DNA of 14,020 nt, taken from an uncultured Phycisphaerales bacterium (lineage in GTDB: Bacteria > Planctomycetota > Phycisphaerae > WQYP01). Location: positions 1 to 14,020 of the forward strand of contig CALCHA010000079.1 of NCBI GenBank assembly GCA_937901265.1, written 5' to 3'. Position 1 is the first letter of the stretch, and each line of letters begins with the position of its first letter. The notes beneath the pieces are model-generated. The model was not told the DNA's origin, did no database searches, and worked only from the letters and a program-made list of their open reading frames with translations. Made by a program: the position numbers and the translations under genes. Below are positions 1-6,674 of this stretch, one piece after another.

Positions 1-1
1 C

Positions 2-850
2 ACCCTCGCCTGCGCCCTCTCCCTCCCCTGGACCACCCACGCCTACAACGACCAACTCCTCCTCGCCCACGTCAAGCAAGCCCCCTCCCTCCACTTTCCC
101 ATGGGCACCGACGCCCTCTCCCGAAACCTCGCCGCCCGCTTCCTCCTCGGTGGGGCCATCTCCCTCCTCATCGGTATCGCCTCCGCCCTCATCGCCATCG
201 GCATCGGGGCCTCCGTCGGCCTCCTCGCCGGTTACGTCGGTGGCCGCACCGATGCACTCCTCATGCGCCTCGTCGACGTCCTCTATGGCCTGCCCTACAT
301 CCTCCTCGTCATCCTCATGCGCGTCGTTCTCGTCGGCCCCCTGAAACTCCTCCTCCTCCACCCAGACCCCGCCGGTCACCCCCGCTGGCTCGACCCCCCC
401 GCCGCCGCCACCTCCGCCAACATCCTCATCCTTCTCATCGGCATCGGTGCCGTCTCCTGGCTCACCATGGCTCGCGTCATCCGCGGCCAGGTCCTCTCCC
501 TCCGCGATCAGCCCTTCGTCGAAGCCGCCCGCGCCCTCGGTCTTCCCCCACACCGCATCCTCGCCCGCCACATCCTCCCCAACCTCCTGGGCACCATCAT
601 CGTCTACGGCACCCTCACCATCCCCAACGCCATCCTCGCCGAATCCTTCCTCTCCTTCCTCGGCCTCGGTATCCAACAACCCCTCCCCTCCTGGGGCAAC
701 CTCGCCTCCGATGGCATCGACGCCCTCAACCCCATCTACACCCGCTGGTGGCTCATCACCTGGCCCTGCCTCAGCCTCGCCGCCTCCCTCCTCGCCCTCA
801 ACTTCCTCGGCGACGGCATCCGCGACGCCCTCGACCCCCGCCGCTCCTGA
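2..850 (+). CDS. ABC transporter permease, DppC/OppC type (5' end outside window)
   Basis: Inner-membrane permease subunit of a dipeptide/oligopeptide-type ABC importer. The frame is open from base 2 and 282 residues are visible; the usual first transmembrane segment and true start lie to the left. The ATG at 101 is internal: it begins the MGTDALSRN stretch, which corresponds to the conserved HxLGTDxLGRD region of OppC/DppC proteins. About five hydrophobic segments follow. The cytoplasmic EAA loop that contacts the ATPase is clear (EAARALGLPPHRILARHILP, about 140 residues after the ATG at 101), and the family-typical AESFLSFLGLG follows it. A roughly 30-residue Pro/Leu-rich loop between two membrane segments (about residues 79-107 counted from the ATG at 101) is longer than in common homologues. 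Codons end almost always in C and Leu is mostly CTC. The partner subunits are presumably to the left. It converges on the aspartokinase gene with a 60-bp gap. Substrate cannot be told. Confidence 0.9.
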   Translation, partial: TLACALSLPWTTHAYNDQLLLAHVKQAPSLHFPMGTDALSRNLAARFLLGGAISLLIGIASALIAIGIGASVGLLAGYVGGRTDALLMRLVDVLYGLPYILLVILMRVVLVGPLKLLLLHPDPAGHPRWLDPPAAATSANILILLIGIGAVSWLTMARVIRGQVLSLRDQPFVEAARALGLPPHRILARHILPNLLGTIIVYGTLTIPNAILAESFLSFLGLGIQQPLPSWGNLASDGIDALNPIYTRWWLITWPCLSLAASLLALNFLGDGIRDALDPRRS

Positions 851-895
851 ACCCGCACATGCCCGCCCATCCCCGACGCCAGGGCATCGCAGTCC

Positions 896-921
896 CTCAC
901 TTCTCACTTCTCACTTCTCAC
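896..921. repeat. Tandem heptamer repeat (CTCACTT), about 3.7 copies
   Basis: CTCACTT repeats with exact 7-bp period from 896, breaking to CTCACCC at the end. It fills the end of the gap between the converging permease and aspartokinase genes and supplies the last codons and TGA stop of the aspartokinase (stop at 911-913). The same heptamer recurs at 12964-12996. Confidence 0.85.
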
Positions 922-2137
922 CCAACTCAAACGCCCCATGCACCGCCCGCAGCGCCTTGTCCGCGTCGCTCTTGGCGATGATGCAGCTGATGCGTATTTC
1001 ACTCGTCGAAATGTTCTGAATGTTTACCTTCTCGCGCGCCAACGCCCCGAACATCTTCGCCGCCACGCCCGTCGATTGCTTCATGCCCACGCCCACCACC
1101 GACACCTTGGCCAGGTTCGTGTCGAACACCGCCGTGCCCCCGCCGATCTCCTTCACCTGCTGCTCCACCACCACCTTCAAATCCGCAACATCCCCATGCT
1201 CCACCGTGAAGCTGATGTTCGCCCCCTCCGGCGTCACCGTCTGGATGATGTCATCCACCACCACGTTCGCCGCCCCCACGGCACTGAAAATCTGCGCCAC
1301 CACCCCCGGCCGATCCGGAATCGCCTTGAGCGTGACCCGCGTCAAATCCTTCTTCAGGGCGCAACCGCTGACAACGATGTGTTCCATGGCCGGTGTCTCC
1401 GCGACGATCAACGTCCCCGGCTCGTCAGTCTGCGAGCTGCGGACGTGAATGGTGACATTGTACTTTTTGGCAAATTCGACGGCACGTGTCTGCAGCACAC
1501 TCGCGCCGACACTCGATAGTTCCATCATTTCGTCATAGCTGATTTCCCGGATCAGCCGGGCATCAGGCACCACCCGCGGGTCGGCCGTGAAAATCCCCGC
1601 CACATCCGTGTAATTCTCACACACATCCGCATGCAGCACCGCCCCGATCGCCACCAGCGTGGCATTCGAGCCTCCACGCCCCAGCGTCGTTACATCCCCG
1701 CCGGCCGTGATGCCCTGGAACCCCGCGACGATCACAATTTTCCCGGCATCCAATTCCTTGATGATCTTCTCGTGGGCAATTTCCTTCACCCGCGCCTTGG
1801 AAAAATTCTCATCGGTGATCAACCCGATCTGCCCCCCGGTAAACGAAATCGCCTCGTGTCCCTGCGCATGCAACGCCATCGCAAGCAACGCAATCGTCAC
1901 CTGCTCCCCCGTCGCCAGCAACTGATCCATCTCCCGCTTCGGCGGCTGGCCGGGCGAATCGCCCCAGACCTTGTTGGCCAGCTCCACCAGCTCATCGGTG
2001 GTGTGCCCCATCGCCGAGACGACGACCACCACCTGGTTGCCCGCCTTCTTGGCCGCGATGATCTTCTGCGCAGCCTTGTGGATGCGTTCCGGGGTGGCGA
2101 CGGAGGTGCCGCCGAACTTCTGGACGATGATTCCCAT
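911..2137 (-). CDS. lysC: Aspartokinase (aspartate kinase) with C-terminal ACT domains
   Basis: Phosphorylates L-aspartate with ATP, the first step of the Lys/Thr/Met/diaminopimelate pathway; cytoplasmic. The protein is 408 residues, normal for a monofunctional bacterial enzyme. The kinase domain spans about 1-245: KFGGTSV at 7-13, MDQLLATGEQ at 70-79, TTLGRGGSN at 150-158 and FTADPRVV at 183-190. Two ACT domains follow (about 265-335 and 342-405), consistent with feedback control by lysine or threonine, as is known for the family. The start is set by MGIIVQKFGG; the frame stays open further upstream but runs antisense through the transposase and looks non-coding. One oddity is GGSN where the family usually has GGSD. 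Codon 251 may also be an internal start (separate entry). A promoter lies about 30 bp upstream. The last codons are built from a heptamer repeat. Confidence 0.95.
   Translation of the reverse strand: MGIIVQKFGGTSVATPERIHKAAQKIIAAKKAGNQVVVVVSAMGHTTDELVELANKVWGDSPGQPPKREMDQLLATGEQVTIALLAMALHAQGHEAISFTGGQIGLITDENFSKARVKEIAHEKIIKELDAGKIVIVAGFQGITAGGDVTTLGRGGSNATLVAIGAVLHADVCENYTDVAGIFTADPRVVPDARLIREISYDEMMELSSVGASVLQTRAVEFAKKYNVTIHVRSSQTDEPGTLIVAETPAMEHIVVSGCALKKDLTRVTLKAIPDRPGVVAQIFSAVGAANVVVDDIIQTVTPEGANISFTVEHGDVADLKVVVEQQVKEIGGGTAVFDTNLAKVSVVGVGMKQSTGVAAKMFGALAREKVNIQNISTSEIRISCIIAKSDADKALRAVHGAFELGEK
1385..1400 (-). promoter_or_regulatory. Candidate internal ribosome binding site and start for an aspartokinase beta subunit
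   Basis: On the minus strand GGAGA (1396-1400) stands 8 nt before an in-frame ATG (1385-1387, Met251), exactly where the kinase domain ends and the ACT domains begin (MEHIVVSGC). Some bacterial aspartokinases, such as B. subtilis LysC II and the C. glutamicum enzyme, are known to make a separate regulatory beta chain from such a nested start. The site is seen; its use here is inference. Confidence 0.45.
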
Positions 2138-2167
2138 GGAGATTTCCCGGAGAAAGCGAAGCGGGGC

Positions 2168-2196
2168 AGTGTAAAAGTTAGGGGGTGAAATAGCAA
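2168..2196 (-). promoter_or_regulatory. Candidate sigma70-type promoter for aspartokinase gene
   Basis: Minus-strand TTGCTA (2191-2196) and TACACT (2168-2173) are separated by exactly 17 bp. Each matches consensus at 4 of 6 positions. Predicted initiation near 2161 would leave a leader of about 24 nt before the ATG at 2137. It lies between the transposase gene end and the aspartokinase gene, so the latter need not depend on transposase transcription. Confidence 0.4.
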
Positions 2197-2229
2197 CGGG
2201 AGCAAGGGGCCTTGAGGATGGTTTCGACG

Positions 2230-2240
2230 CGCCGCTAAAC
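2230..2240. repeat. Partial REP-like copy at transposase 3' end
   Basis: The 11 bp CGCCGCTAAAC are identical to 2937-2947 in the right arm of the large inverted repeat beyond the transposase's 5' end. The copy contains the transposase stop codon. It overlaps AAACGTTT, an 8-bp palindrome at 2237-2244. With the upstream hairpin it brackets the gene, as expected of element ends recognised by this transposase type. Confidence 0.55.
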
Positions 2241-2855
2241 GTTTGTGGTGAGGGGTGCGGGGGCAATGGGGTAGGGGGTGAGAAAGGACCAGGGTTGGGC
2301 GGGGCGGTGTTCTTTGAGGGGGTTGTTTTGGACGTACCTGATAGCGCGGGTGATGTCGGCGGGGGTGTTGAGGTAGACGTCCCAGCCTTCGTCGGCCCAT
2401 GGCGAGTGGGGTTGATTGTTGCGTTGGATGATGTCGGGGAAGGGGTGGAGCTTTTTTTGGAGCAGTGCTTTGGAGGCTTGGCCTTTGAGCTGGTTGCGGG
2501 CTTTTTCCACTTCGTAGCGGGGACGGTCGAGGACGAGGTGAACGTGGGTGGGGAGGATCGAGCAGGCGTGGAGAGTGAATTTGGAACGGGCGATGGCGGA
2601 GACGAAGCCGTCGGCGATGGCGTGGATTTGGGAGTCGGTGAAAGAGACAGGGTTGTACTTAAGGGTCTGTTTGGCGGCGCGGCGGGCGGCGTGGTCATGC
2701 GAGGTAGCGGCGACGGAGGCGCGGGTGGTGGTTTTTGTCGCGGGGCCGAAGCGAAGGAGTTCCCACGAGCGAATGGTATCGGACCAGGAGCCTCGGGGGT
2801 CGTTGGGGAGCCAGAAGCCGTAGGCGGTGAAGATGACGTGGTAGGCGAGGACCAT
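2235..2855 (-). CDS. REP-associated tyrosine transposase (TnpA-REP/RAYT, IS200-like Y1 HUH family)
   Basis: Single-strand DNA nuclease/transferase of the Y1 HUH superfamily, related to IS200/IS605 TnpA; members are known to act on REP palindromes. The 206-residue protein shows AYHVIFTAYGFWLPNDPRGS near the N-terminus, the metal-binding HUH triad as HVH at 104-106 (LPTHVHLVLDRP), and the family signature AIRYVQNNPLKE at about 171-182. The catalytic Tyr is probably in the C-terminal third (Tyr161 or Tyr174), but I cannot decide which. The start is placed at MVLAYH because the frame upstream of it runs through the hairpin repeat; no convincing Shine-Dalgarno is seen. A perfect inverted repeat lies 16 bp upstream and an 11-bp piece of it overlaps the TAG stop. 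The length looks complete, with no frameshift, so the gene may be functional. Confidence 0.9.
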   Translation of the reverse strand: MVLAYHVIFTAYGFWLPNDPRGSWSDTIRSWELLRFGPATKTTTRASVAATSHDHAARRAAKQTLKYNPVSFTDSQIHAIADGFVSAIARSKFTLHACSILPTHVHLVLDRPRYEVEKARNQLKGQASKALLQKKLHPFPDIIQRNNQPHSPWADEGWDVYLNTPADITRAIRYVQNNPLKEHRPAQPWSFLTPYPIAPAPLTTNV

Positions 2856-2871
2856 GCGTGTTTGAGAGTTT

Positions 2872-2948
2872 AGTTTAGCGGCGTTGCAACGCAACGCTTT
2901 TGGTGCGAAATCGAAGAAAAATGCGTTGCGTTGCAACGCCGCTAAACT
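2872..2948. repeat. REP/BIME-like perfect 26-bp inverted repeat with 25-nt loop
   Basis: The arm at 2872-2897 is the exact reverse complement of the arm at 2923-2948, with 25 nt between (2898-2922). Each arm also carries the self-complementary 12-mer GCGTTGCAACGC (2881-2892 and 2929-2940), so every arm can fold alone as well as with its partner. It sits between the transposase start (2855) and the next gene's promoter (2975). This is the architecture of a REP/BIME target of TnpA-REP enzymes. Without a T-run after it, it is not a typical intrinsic terminator. Confidence 0.9.
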
Positions 2949-2974
2949 CCGCGCCAAACGCTGCCGAGGGAAGT

Positions 2975-2983
2975 TGTTATAAT
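2975..2983 (+). promoter_or_regulatory. Extended -10 promoter (TGTTATAAT)
   Basis: A perfect TATAAT at 2978-2983 is preceded by the TGn extension at 2975-2977. No good -35 box is visible at 2955-2960, which is normal for extended -10 promoters. Initiation near 2990 would leave a leader of about 30 nt containing the AGGAG of the next gene. It begins 27 bp beyond the end of the REP-like hairpin. Confidence 0.65.
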
Positions 2984-3019
2984 TCTCCCGCTTGGCCTGT
3001 TGCCGTTGTGAGGAGTGTT

Positions 3020-3781
3020 ATGGGTTTGGTCGAACGCGTGCGCGAATGGATTCGGGGGCCCGAGCCCACCTTGGTGGACTACGAGGCGTATGACCCCGCC
3101 AATCCCACCGCCGAGGGTCCCGAGGGGGTGCTGGGCAAGGTCGGTCCCATGGGAGCGGGCGGCGCTGCGCCGGTGCCCGGCTCGGTGAACCCGGCGGGAA
3201 CCTACAAGATTCAGCAGTCCTACGACTCGCTGCTGCAGACCGTGCAGGAACTCCGCTCGGCGCTCGATGGCCAGGCGCGGCGGCAGGACGAACTGCTCAC
3301 ACGCCTCTCCACGCTCCCCGCCGCCGCCGAAGCCTTGCCGCAGGCCAGCCGCATGCAGGCCGACATGCTCAAAATGATCAACGAGCGACTCTCCCTGCAC
3401 GCCGACCAGCAGCGGAAAGTCTCGGGCGTGGCCGCGGCGCTGGGGCCGGCACGCAAAGATCACGCGGAGACGCTCACGAACATCCGCGAACAAATCGAGA
3501 TGGGCAACGAAATCGATCGCCAGCTGGTCGAGTCGTTCAACCGCTTTTCGATGATGATCGACCGGCTGCAGCTGGCCAACCAGCACGCGGTCGATGCGCT
3601 GCAGCAGGTGCGCGATTCTTACGCCTCGGCCGCGATGCAGATGCAGGAATGGATCGAGAAGTCACGCCACCGCAACGGGTGGATGATCGCCGGCGCGTTT
3701 TTCATGTCCGCCGCCGCCCTCGCCGTCGTGCTGGTCGTGGCGTACAAGGTCTCCGCCCAATTGGCCACGATGCCCCATTGA
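3020..3781 (+). CDS. Tail-anchored coiled-coil membrane protein, unknown function
   Basis: 253 residues; no family recognised. The N-terminal 60 residues are Gly/Pro-rich and look disordered. Residues about 61-215 are almost wholly helical with heptad-like spacing (YDSLLQTVQELRSAL, LVESFNRFSMMIDRLQL), suggesting a long coiled coil. One transmembrane helix follows at about 221-244 (WMIAGAFFMSAAALAVVLVV) and only nine residues come after it. There is no signal peptide, so the predicted topology is tail-anchored with the coiled coil in the cytoplasm. The start at 3020 has AGGAG four bases upstream (3011-3015) and lies about 30 nt after a strong extended -10 promoter; an earlier TTG in the same frame lies inside the hairpin loop and is rejected. 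It converges with the DUF4230-like gene, leaving a 25-bp gap. A role in envelope or cell-shape scaffolding is only a guess. Confidence 0.8.
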   Translation: MGLVERVREWIRGPEPTLVDYEAYDPANPTAEGPEGVLGKVGPMGAGGAAPVPGSVNPAGTYKIQQSYDSLLQTVQELRSALDGQARRQDELLTRLSTLPAAAEALPQASRMQADMLKMINERLSLHADQQRKVSGVAAALGPARKDHAETLTNIREQIEMGNEIDRQLVESFNRFSMMIDRLQLANQHAVDALQQVRDSYASAAMQMQEWIEKSRHRNGWMIAGAFFMSAAALAVVLVVAYKVSAQLATMPH

Positions 3782-3806
3782 CCGCCCGCCCCAGTCCTCG
3801 CCAGCC

Positions 3807-4577
3807 TCAGTCGCGGTAACGCACTTCCACCGTCACGCCTTCGGGCTTGAGCGCCTGGATCATGGGGGCCACGAGCGTCCGCATCGCTTCCATCCCCGCC
3901 TCTTCGGCCTGCTTGCGGATGAAAGGCTTGGTCGCCTGAACGATGATCGCGGGCTTGAGTTCGGCGATGGCGTGATCTTTGGTTTCCTGCTTGTCCCAGC
4001 GCGCCCACCCGCCGCGCAGATCGACGGTCTCAATTTGCGCCGGGTCGATGGAAACCATCTGCGTGTCGAGTCGGGGGCGTGGCACGTAGAGCGTCAGGGT
4101 CTTGGCGGCTTCATCGTACCGGTAATCCGCCGTGCCCTCCTGCGAGAGGTCGATGGCATACTGCGTGCGGGCATTTTTGACGACGACGCGCGCCACGTTG
4201 GTTCCCCAGTACATGCCCCAGCTGGAGCCCCCCTCCTGCCGCGTGATGTCCGCGCTGACCACCGGTGTCAGGACGACGAGCTTCTGCTGGCGCTGGAGGT
4301 CTTCGATTCCGCTGACGGCGATGGTGCGAATCGAAACCTGCGGGCGCAGCGCGTCAGCGGCCATCTGCGTGAGCGCCCCGCCGATGCGTGCGGGGCCGGT
4401 GGCAATGCTCCGCCCCCAGGTGATCGCCAGGACCACAAAGGGGATCCCCGCGAGGAGCATTCCGACGATGAAGACCGCGGCAACCGCCCAGGCGGCGGAG
4501 CCGCGTGGACGACCCTGCGGCCGCACGGCGGGGGCCTGGGTATTGGGTCGCTGGGCAATAGCGGTGCGGTCGGTCAT
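3807..4577 (-). CDS. DUF4230-like membrane-anchored protein
   Basis: 256 residues. A Pro/Arg-rich N-terminus is followed by one membrane helix at about 29-53 (AWAVAAVFIVGMLLAGIPFVVLA), then a mixed alpha/beta region that would lie outside the inner membrane. The order of strands around LVVLTPVVSADIT, ARVVVKNARTQYAIDLSQ and KTLTLYVPRPRL, followed by a helical tail (QATKPFIRKQAEEAGMEAMR), resembles DUF4230 proteins. That family has no established function, and the assignment is from memory of the pattern. The start at 4577 is supported by GAGGAG (4585-4590) seven bases upstream. The gene is divergent from the acetyltransferase, sharing a 53-bp control region, and convergent with the coiled-coil gene; the pair may both act at the membrane, but nothing in the sequence ties them together. 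Confidence 0.75.
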   Translation of the reverse strand: MTDRTAIAQRPNTQAPAVRPQGRPRGSAAWAVAAVFIVGMLLAGIPFVVLAITWGRSIATGPARIGGALTQMAADALRPQVSIRTIAVSGIEDLQRQQKLVVLTPVVSADITRQEGGSSWGMYWGTNVARVVVKNARTQYAIDLSQEGTADYRYDEAAKTLTLYVPRPRLDTQMVSIDPAQIETVDLRGGWARWDKQETKDHAIAELKPAIIVQATKPFIRKQAEEAGMEAMRTLVAPMIQALKPEGVTVEVRYRD

Positions 4578-4584
4578 GCGGTGG

Positions 4585-4590
4585 CTCCTC
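4585..4590 (-). promoter_or_regulatory. Shine-Dalgarno of the DUF4230-like gene
   Basis: GAGGAG on the minus strand lies seven bases before the ATG at 4577 and selects that start over the in-frame upstream codon at 4592. The divergent gene at 4631 has no such site. Confidence 0.7.
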
Positions 4591-4616
4591 ACCCATACTC
4601 TAGCAGGGCCCGAGGG

Positions 4617-4622
4617 TATAAT
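4617..4622 (+). promoter_or_regulatory. Perfect -10 box placed 8 nt before a start codon (leaderless candidate)
   Basis: TATAAT at 4617-4622 ends 8 nt before the ATG at 4631. Transcription normally starts about 6-8 nt after a -10 box, so the mRNA would begin at or next to the AUG. The intervening CCCCCGCC holds no Shine-Dalgarno. No good -35 is seen. Confidence 0.6.
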
Positions 4623-4630
4623 CCCCCGCC

Positions 4631-5128
4631 ATGACCCATGATGCTTCCATCCTCTACGCCCGCGCCACCGAGGCGGACATCCCGGCGGTCGTCGATTTGT
4701 GCATGCTGGTTGAAGCGCAGCATGAGGCCTATTGGCCGCTGCGATGGCAGCGGCGGGAGGGGTTGCGCGAGGGCTATGCGCACTGGCTGTCGCGGCGCCT
4801 CGCCGATGCGCGGATGCTGATTGCGGTGGCGCGGGAAGTGGGCACCTCCGCCGAGCCGGTGGTCGGGGCGCTGCTGGCGACGATTGAAAAAGAAATTCCG
4901 ATATACACCTACGGGGAATATGCGTTGGTGCAGGACATGGCGGTGCGCGAGACGCACCGACGGCGCGGCATCGCCCAGCGGCTCCTCGCGGATGCGGCGG
5001 TGTGGGCGCGCGGGCAGGGGGTCAATCAGCTGCGTCTGATGGTGGCAGCGCAGAATCCCACCGGGCGCGCGGCATTCGAAAAAGCGGGGTTTCTGCCGAC
5101 GTATCAGGAGATGGTGTTGCCTCTCTGA
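4631..5128 (+). CDS. GNAT family N-acetyltransferase
   Basis: 165 residues, the usual size of a single GNAT domain, which transfers an acetyl group from acetyl-CoA to an amine; the substrate is unknown. Motif A is clear: YALVQDMAVRETHRRRGIAQ at about 97-116, where RRRGIA forms the pyrophosphate-binding loop, followed by the helix RLLADAAVWARGQG. Motif B is NPTGRAAFEKAGFLP at about 142-156. The N-terminus ILYARATEADIPAVVDL is the typical first strand and helix, which supports the ATG at 4631 even though it lacks a Shine-Dalgarno. A TATAAT 8 nt upstream suggests a leaderless message. The last 25 bp overlap the 3' end of purD on the other strand. Codon use is CTG/GCG-rich, unlike the permease and CLC genes. 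Confidence 0.9.
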   Translation: MTHDASILYARATEADIPAVVDLCMLVEAQHEAYWPLRWQRREGLREGYAHWLSRRLADARMLIAVAREVGTSAEPVVGALLATIEKEIPIYTYGEYALVQDMAVRETHRRRGIAQRLLADAAVWARGQGVNQLRLMVAAQNPTGRAAFEKAGFLPTYQEMVLPL

Positions 5129-6426
5129 GGGGGCTCCGCTTTGCCGGCGCGGCCGCTTTTCATGCCGATATCCTTACGCCATTGCATCCCGGCGAAATGG
5201 ATCTTTGCGATGGCGTCCTGGGCGCGTTGCCGGGCGTCGTCGAGGGTATCTCCGATGGCCGTCACGCCGAGCACGCGGCCGCCGCTGGTGACAAGCTTGC
5301 CGTCGGCCAGCGCCGTTCCGGCATGAAAAATCTGCACGCCGTCGATGGTCGCCGCATCGTCGAGGCCGGTGATTTCGACGCCGCGGGTGACCTGCGCATC
5401 GGGCTTCCAGCCGTAGCCTTCGCTGGCGAGCACGACGCAGAGGGCGGGGCGCGGGTCCCAGCGCAGGGTGATCTCATCGAGGCGTCCCTCGACGGTTGCC
5501 AGCATGACTTCGACGAGGTCGCTTTGCAGGCGCATCATGAGCGGCTGGCATTCGGGATCGCCGAAGCGTGCGTTGAATTCGAGGACTTTGGGGCCTCCGG
5601 CGGTCAGCATGAGCCCGGTGTAGAGCACGCCGCGGTAATCGATTTCGTTGCGCCGCAGGGAGTCCATGAGGGGCACGATGATCTCGCGTTGCACCTTTTC
5701 GATGAGGGTGTCGGTCAGCAGGGGCGCGGGCGAGAAGGCCCCCATGCCCCCGGTGTTCGGGCCGGTGTCGCCCTCGCCGATGCGTTTGTGGTCCTGGGCG
5801 GCTTCCATGAGGTAGGCGTTGGCACCGTCGACGAAGGCGAGAAGGGAGATTTCCGCACCTTCGAGCCGTTCCTCGATCACCACGGTTTTGCCGGCGTCGC
5901 CGAAGATTTTCTTTTCCATGATGTCGCGGACGACGTCGAGTGCTTCCACGGGATCGCGACAGACGATGACGCCTTTGCCGCGGGCCAGACCGGCCGCTTT
6001 GACGACCAGCGGCTCGGTGCGGGTCTCGATGAAGCCGATCGCCGACCTGAGCGTAGTGAACGCCCGGCCCTCGGCGGTGGGGATGGCGGCGTCGCGCATC
6101 ATCTTTTTGGAGAAGGCTTTGTCGGCCTCCAGCGCGGCGCCGGCCTTGGTCGGCCCAAAGGCGGGGATACCGGCATCCTTTAGCGCATCCACCAGCCCCA
6201 GCGCGAGCGGATCCTCGGGCCCCACAACCACAAGCCCGACGCCCAGGTCCTTGGCCGCGTGAACGATGCCGATAAGGTCCGTCGGAGCAATATCAAGAAG
6301 GTGTCCCAGCGGCCGCATCCCGGGGTTGCCGGGCGCGATGTAGAGTTGGTCGCAGAGGGGGGACTGCCGGATTTTCCAGGCCAAGGCATGTTCCCGACCA
6401 CCCGAGCCAACGAGGAGGATTTTCAT
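5104..6426 (-). CDS. purD: Phosphoribosylamine-glycine ligase (GAR synthetase)
   Basis: Second enzyme of de novo purine synthesis: joins 5-phosphoribosylamine and glycine using ATP; cytoplasmic. 440 residues, slightly longer than the usual ~430 because of a Gly/Pro/Lys-rich tail after KDIGM. Visible landmarks are GSGGREHALAW at 7-17 (N-domain), VVVGPEDPL at 66-74, the ATP-grasp strand and loop VVKAAGLARGKGV at 141-153, DTGPNTGGMGAFSP at 220-233, and the family signature EFNARFGDPECQ at 283-294. All key motifs are intact. The start is fixed by MKILLVGSGG; no strong Shine-Dalgarno precedes it. A weak -10-like TATGAT (minus strand, 6494-6499) lies about 70 bp upstream. It stands alone, divergent from the DUF2130 gene, and its 3' end overlaps the acetyltransferase gene by 25 bp. 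Confidence 0.97.
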   Translation of the reverse strand: MKILLVGSGGREHALAWKIRQSPLCDQLYIAPGNPGMRPLGHLLDIAPTDLIGIVHAAKDLGVGLVVVGPEDPLALGLVDALKDAGIPAFGPTKAGAALEADKAFSKKMMRDAAIPTAEGRAFTTLRSAIGFIETRTEPLVVKAAGLARGKGVIVCRDPVEALDVVRDIMEKKIFGDAGKTVVIEERLEGAEISLLAFVDGANAYLMEAAQDHKRIGEGDTGPNTGGMGAFSPAPLLTDTLIEKVQREIIVPLMDSLRRNEIDYRGVLYTGLMLTAGGPKVLEFNARFGDPECQPLMMRLQSDLVEVMLATVEGRLDEITLRWDPRPALCVVLASEGYGWKPDAQVTRGVEITGLDDAATIDGVQIFHAGTALADGKLVTSGGRVLGVTAIGDTLDDARQRAQDAIAKIHFAGMQWRKDIGMKSGRAGKAEPPQRGNTIS

Positions 6427-6674
6427 GGCGAGATTCCGTCGAAGCGTACACTCGGCCAGCCGCAACCTTGCGACCATGCGCCGAAGCGGGGCGATCATAC
6501 CGTTTTTCGCCGCAGGAGGTGAGTCCGCGAGAGGCGAGGTGTGCGTCACGGCCGGCGCGGACTCGCCGTCCCTCCCGCCATCTCCCCGCGTTTTCCCGAA
6601 AGGCCGTCGCCAATTTTGCACTTACGGGTTAAAAGATGGGTGAAGTAAATCCGATGCTGGAAAGGGACCCCATG

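Noticed and set aside
2138..2698. N-terminal extension of the aspartokinase frame
   Set aside because: The extension is Pro/Ser/Thr-rich, antisense-like or out of frame relative to the transposase gene, and the family starts at MGIIVQKFGG.
2856..2957. Upstream start of the transposase through the hairpin
   Set aside because: It would translate the inverted repeat; the conserved protein begins at MVLAYHV.
4597..4602. TAGAGT as a -10 box for the DUF4230-like gene
   Set aside because: Initiation would fall on the GAGGAG itself, leaving the ribosome site at the extreme 5' end, and no -35 fits.
5002..6183. A 393-codon plus-strand frame opposite purD
   Set aside because: It is antisense to intact purD, low-complexity (Gly/Asp/Glu/His) and overlaps the acetyltransferase gene.
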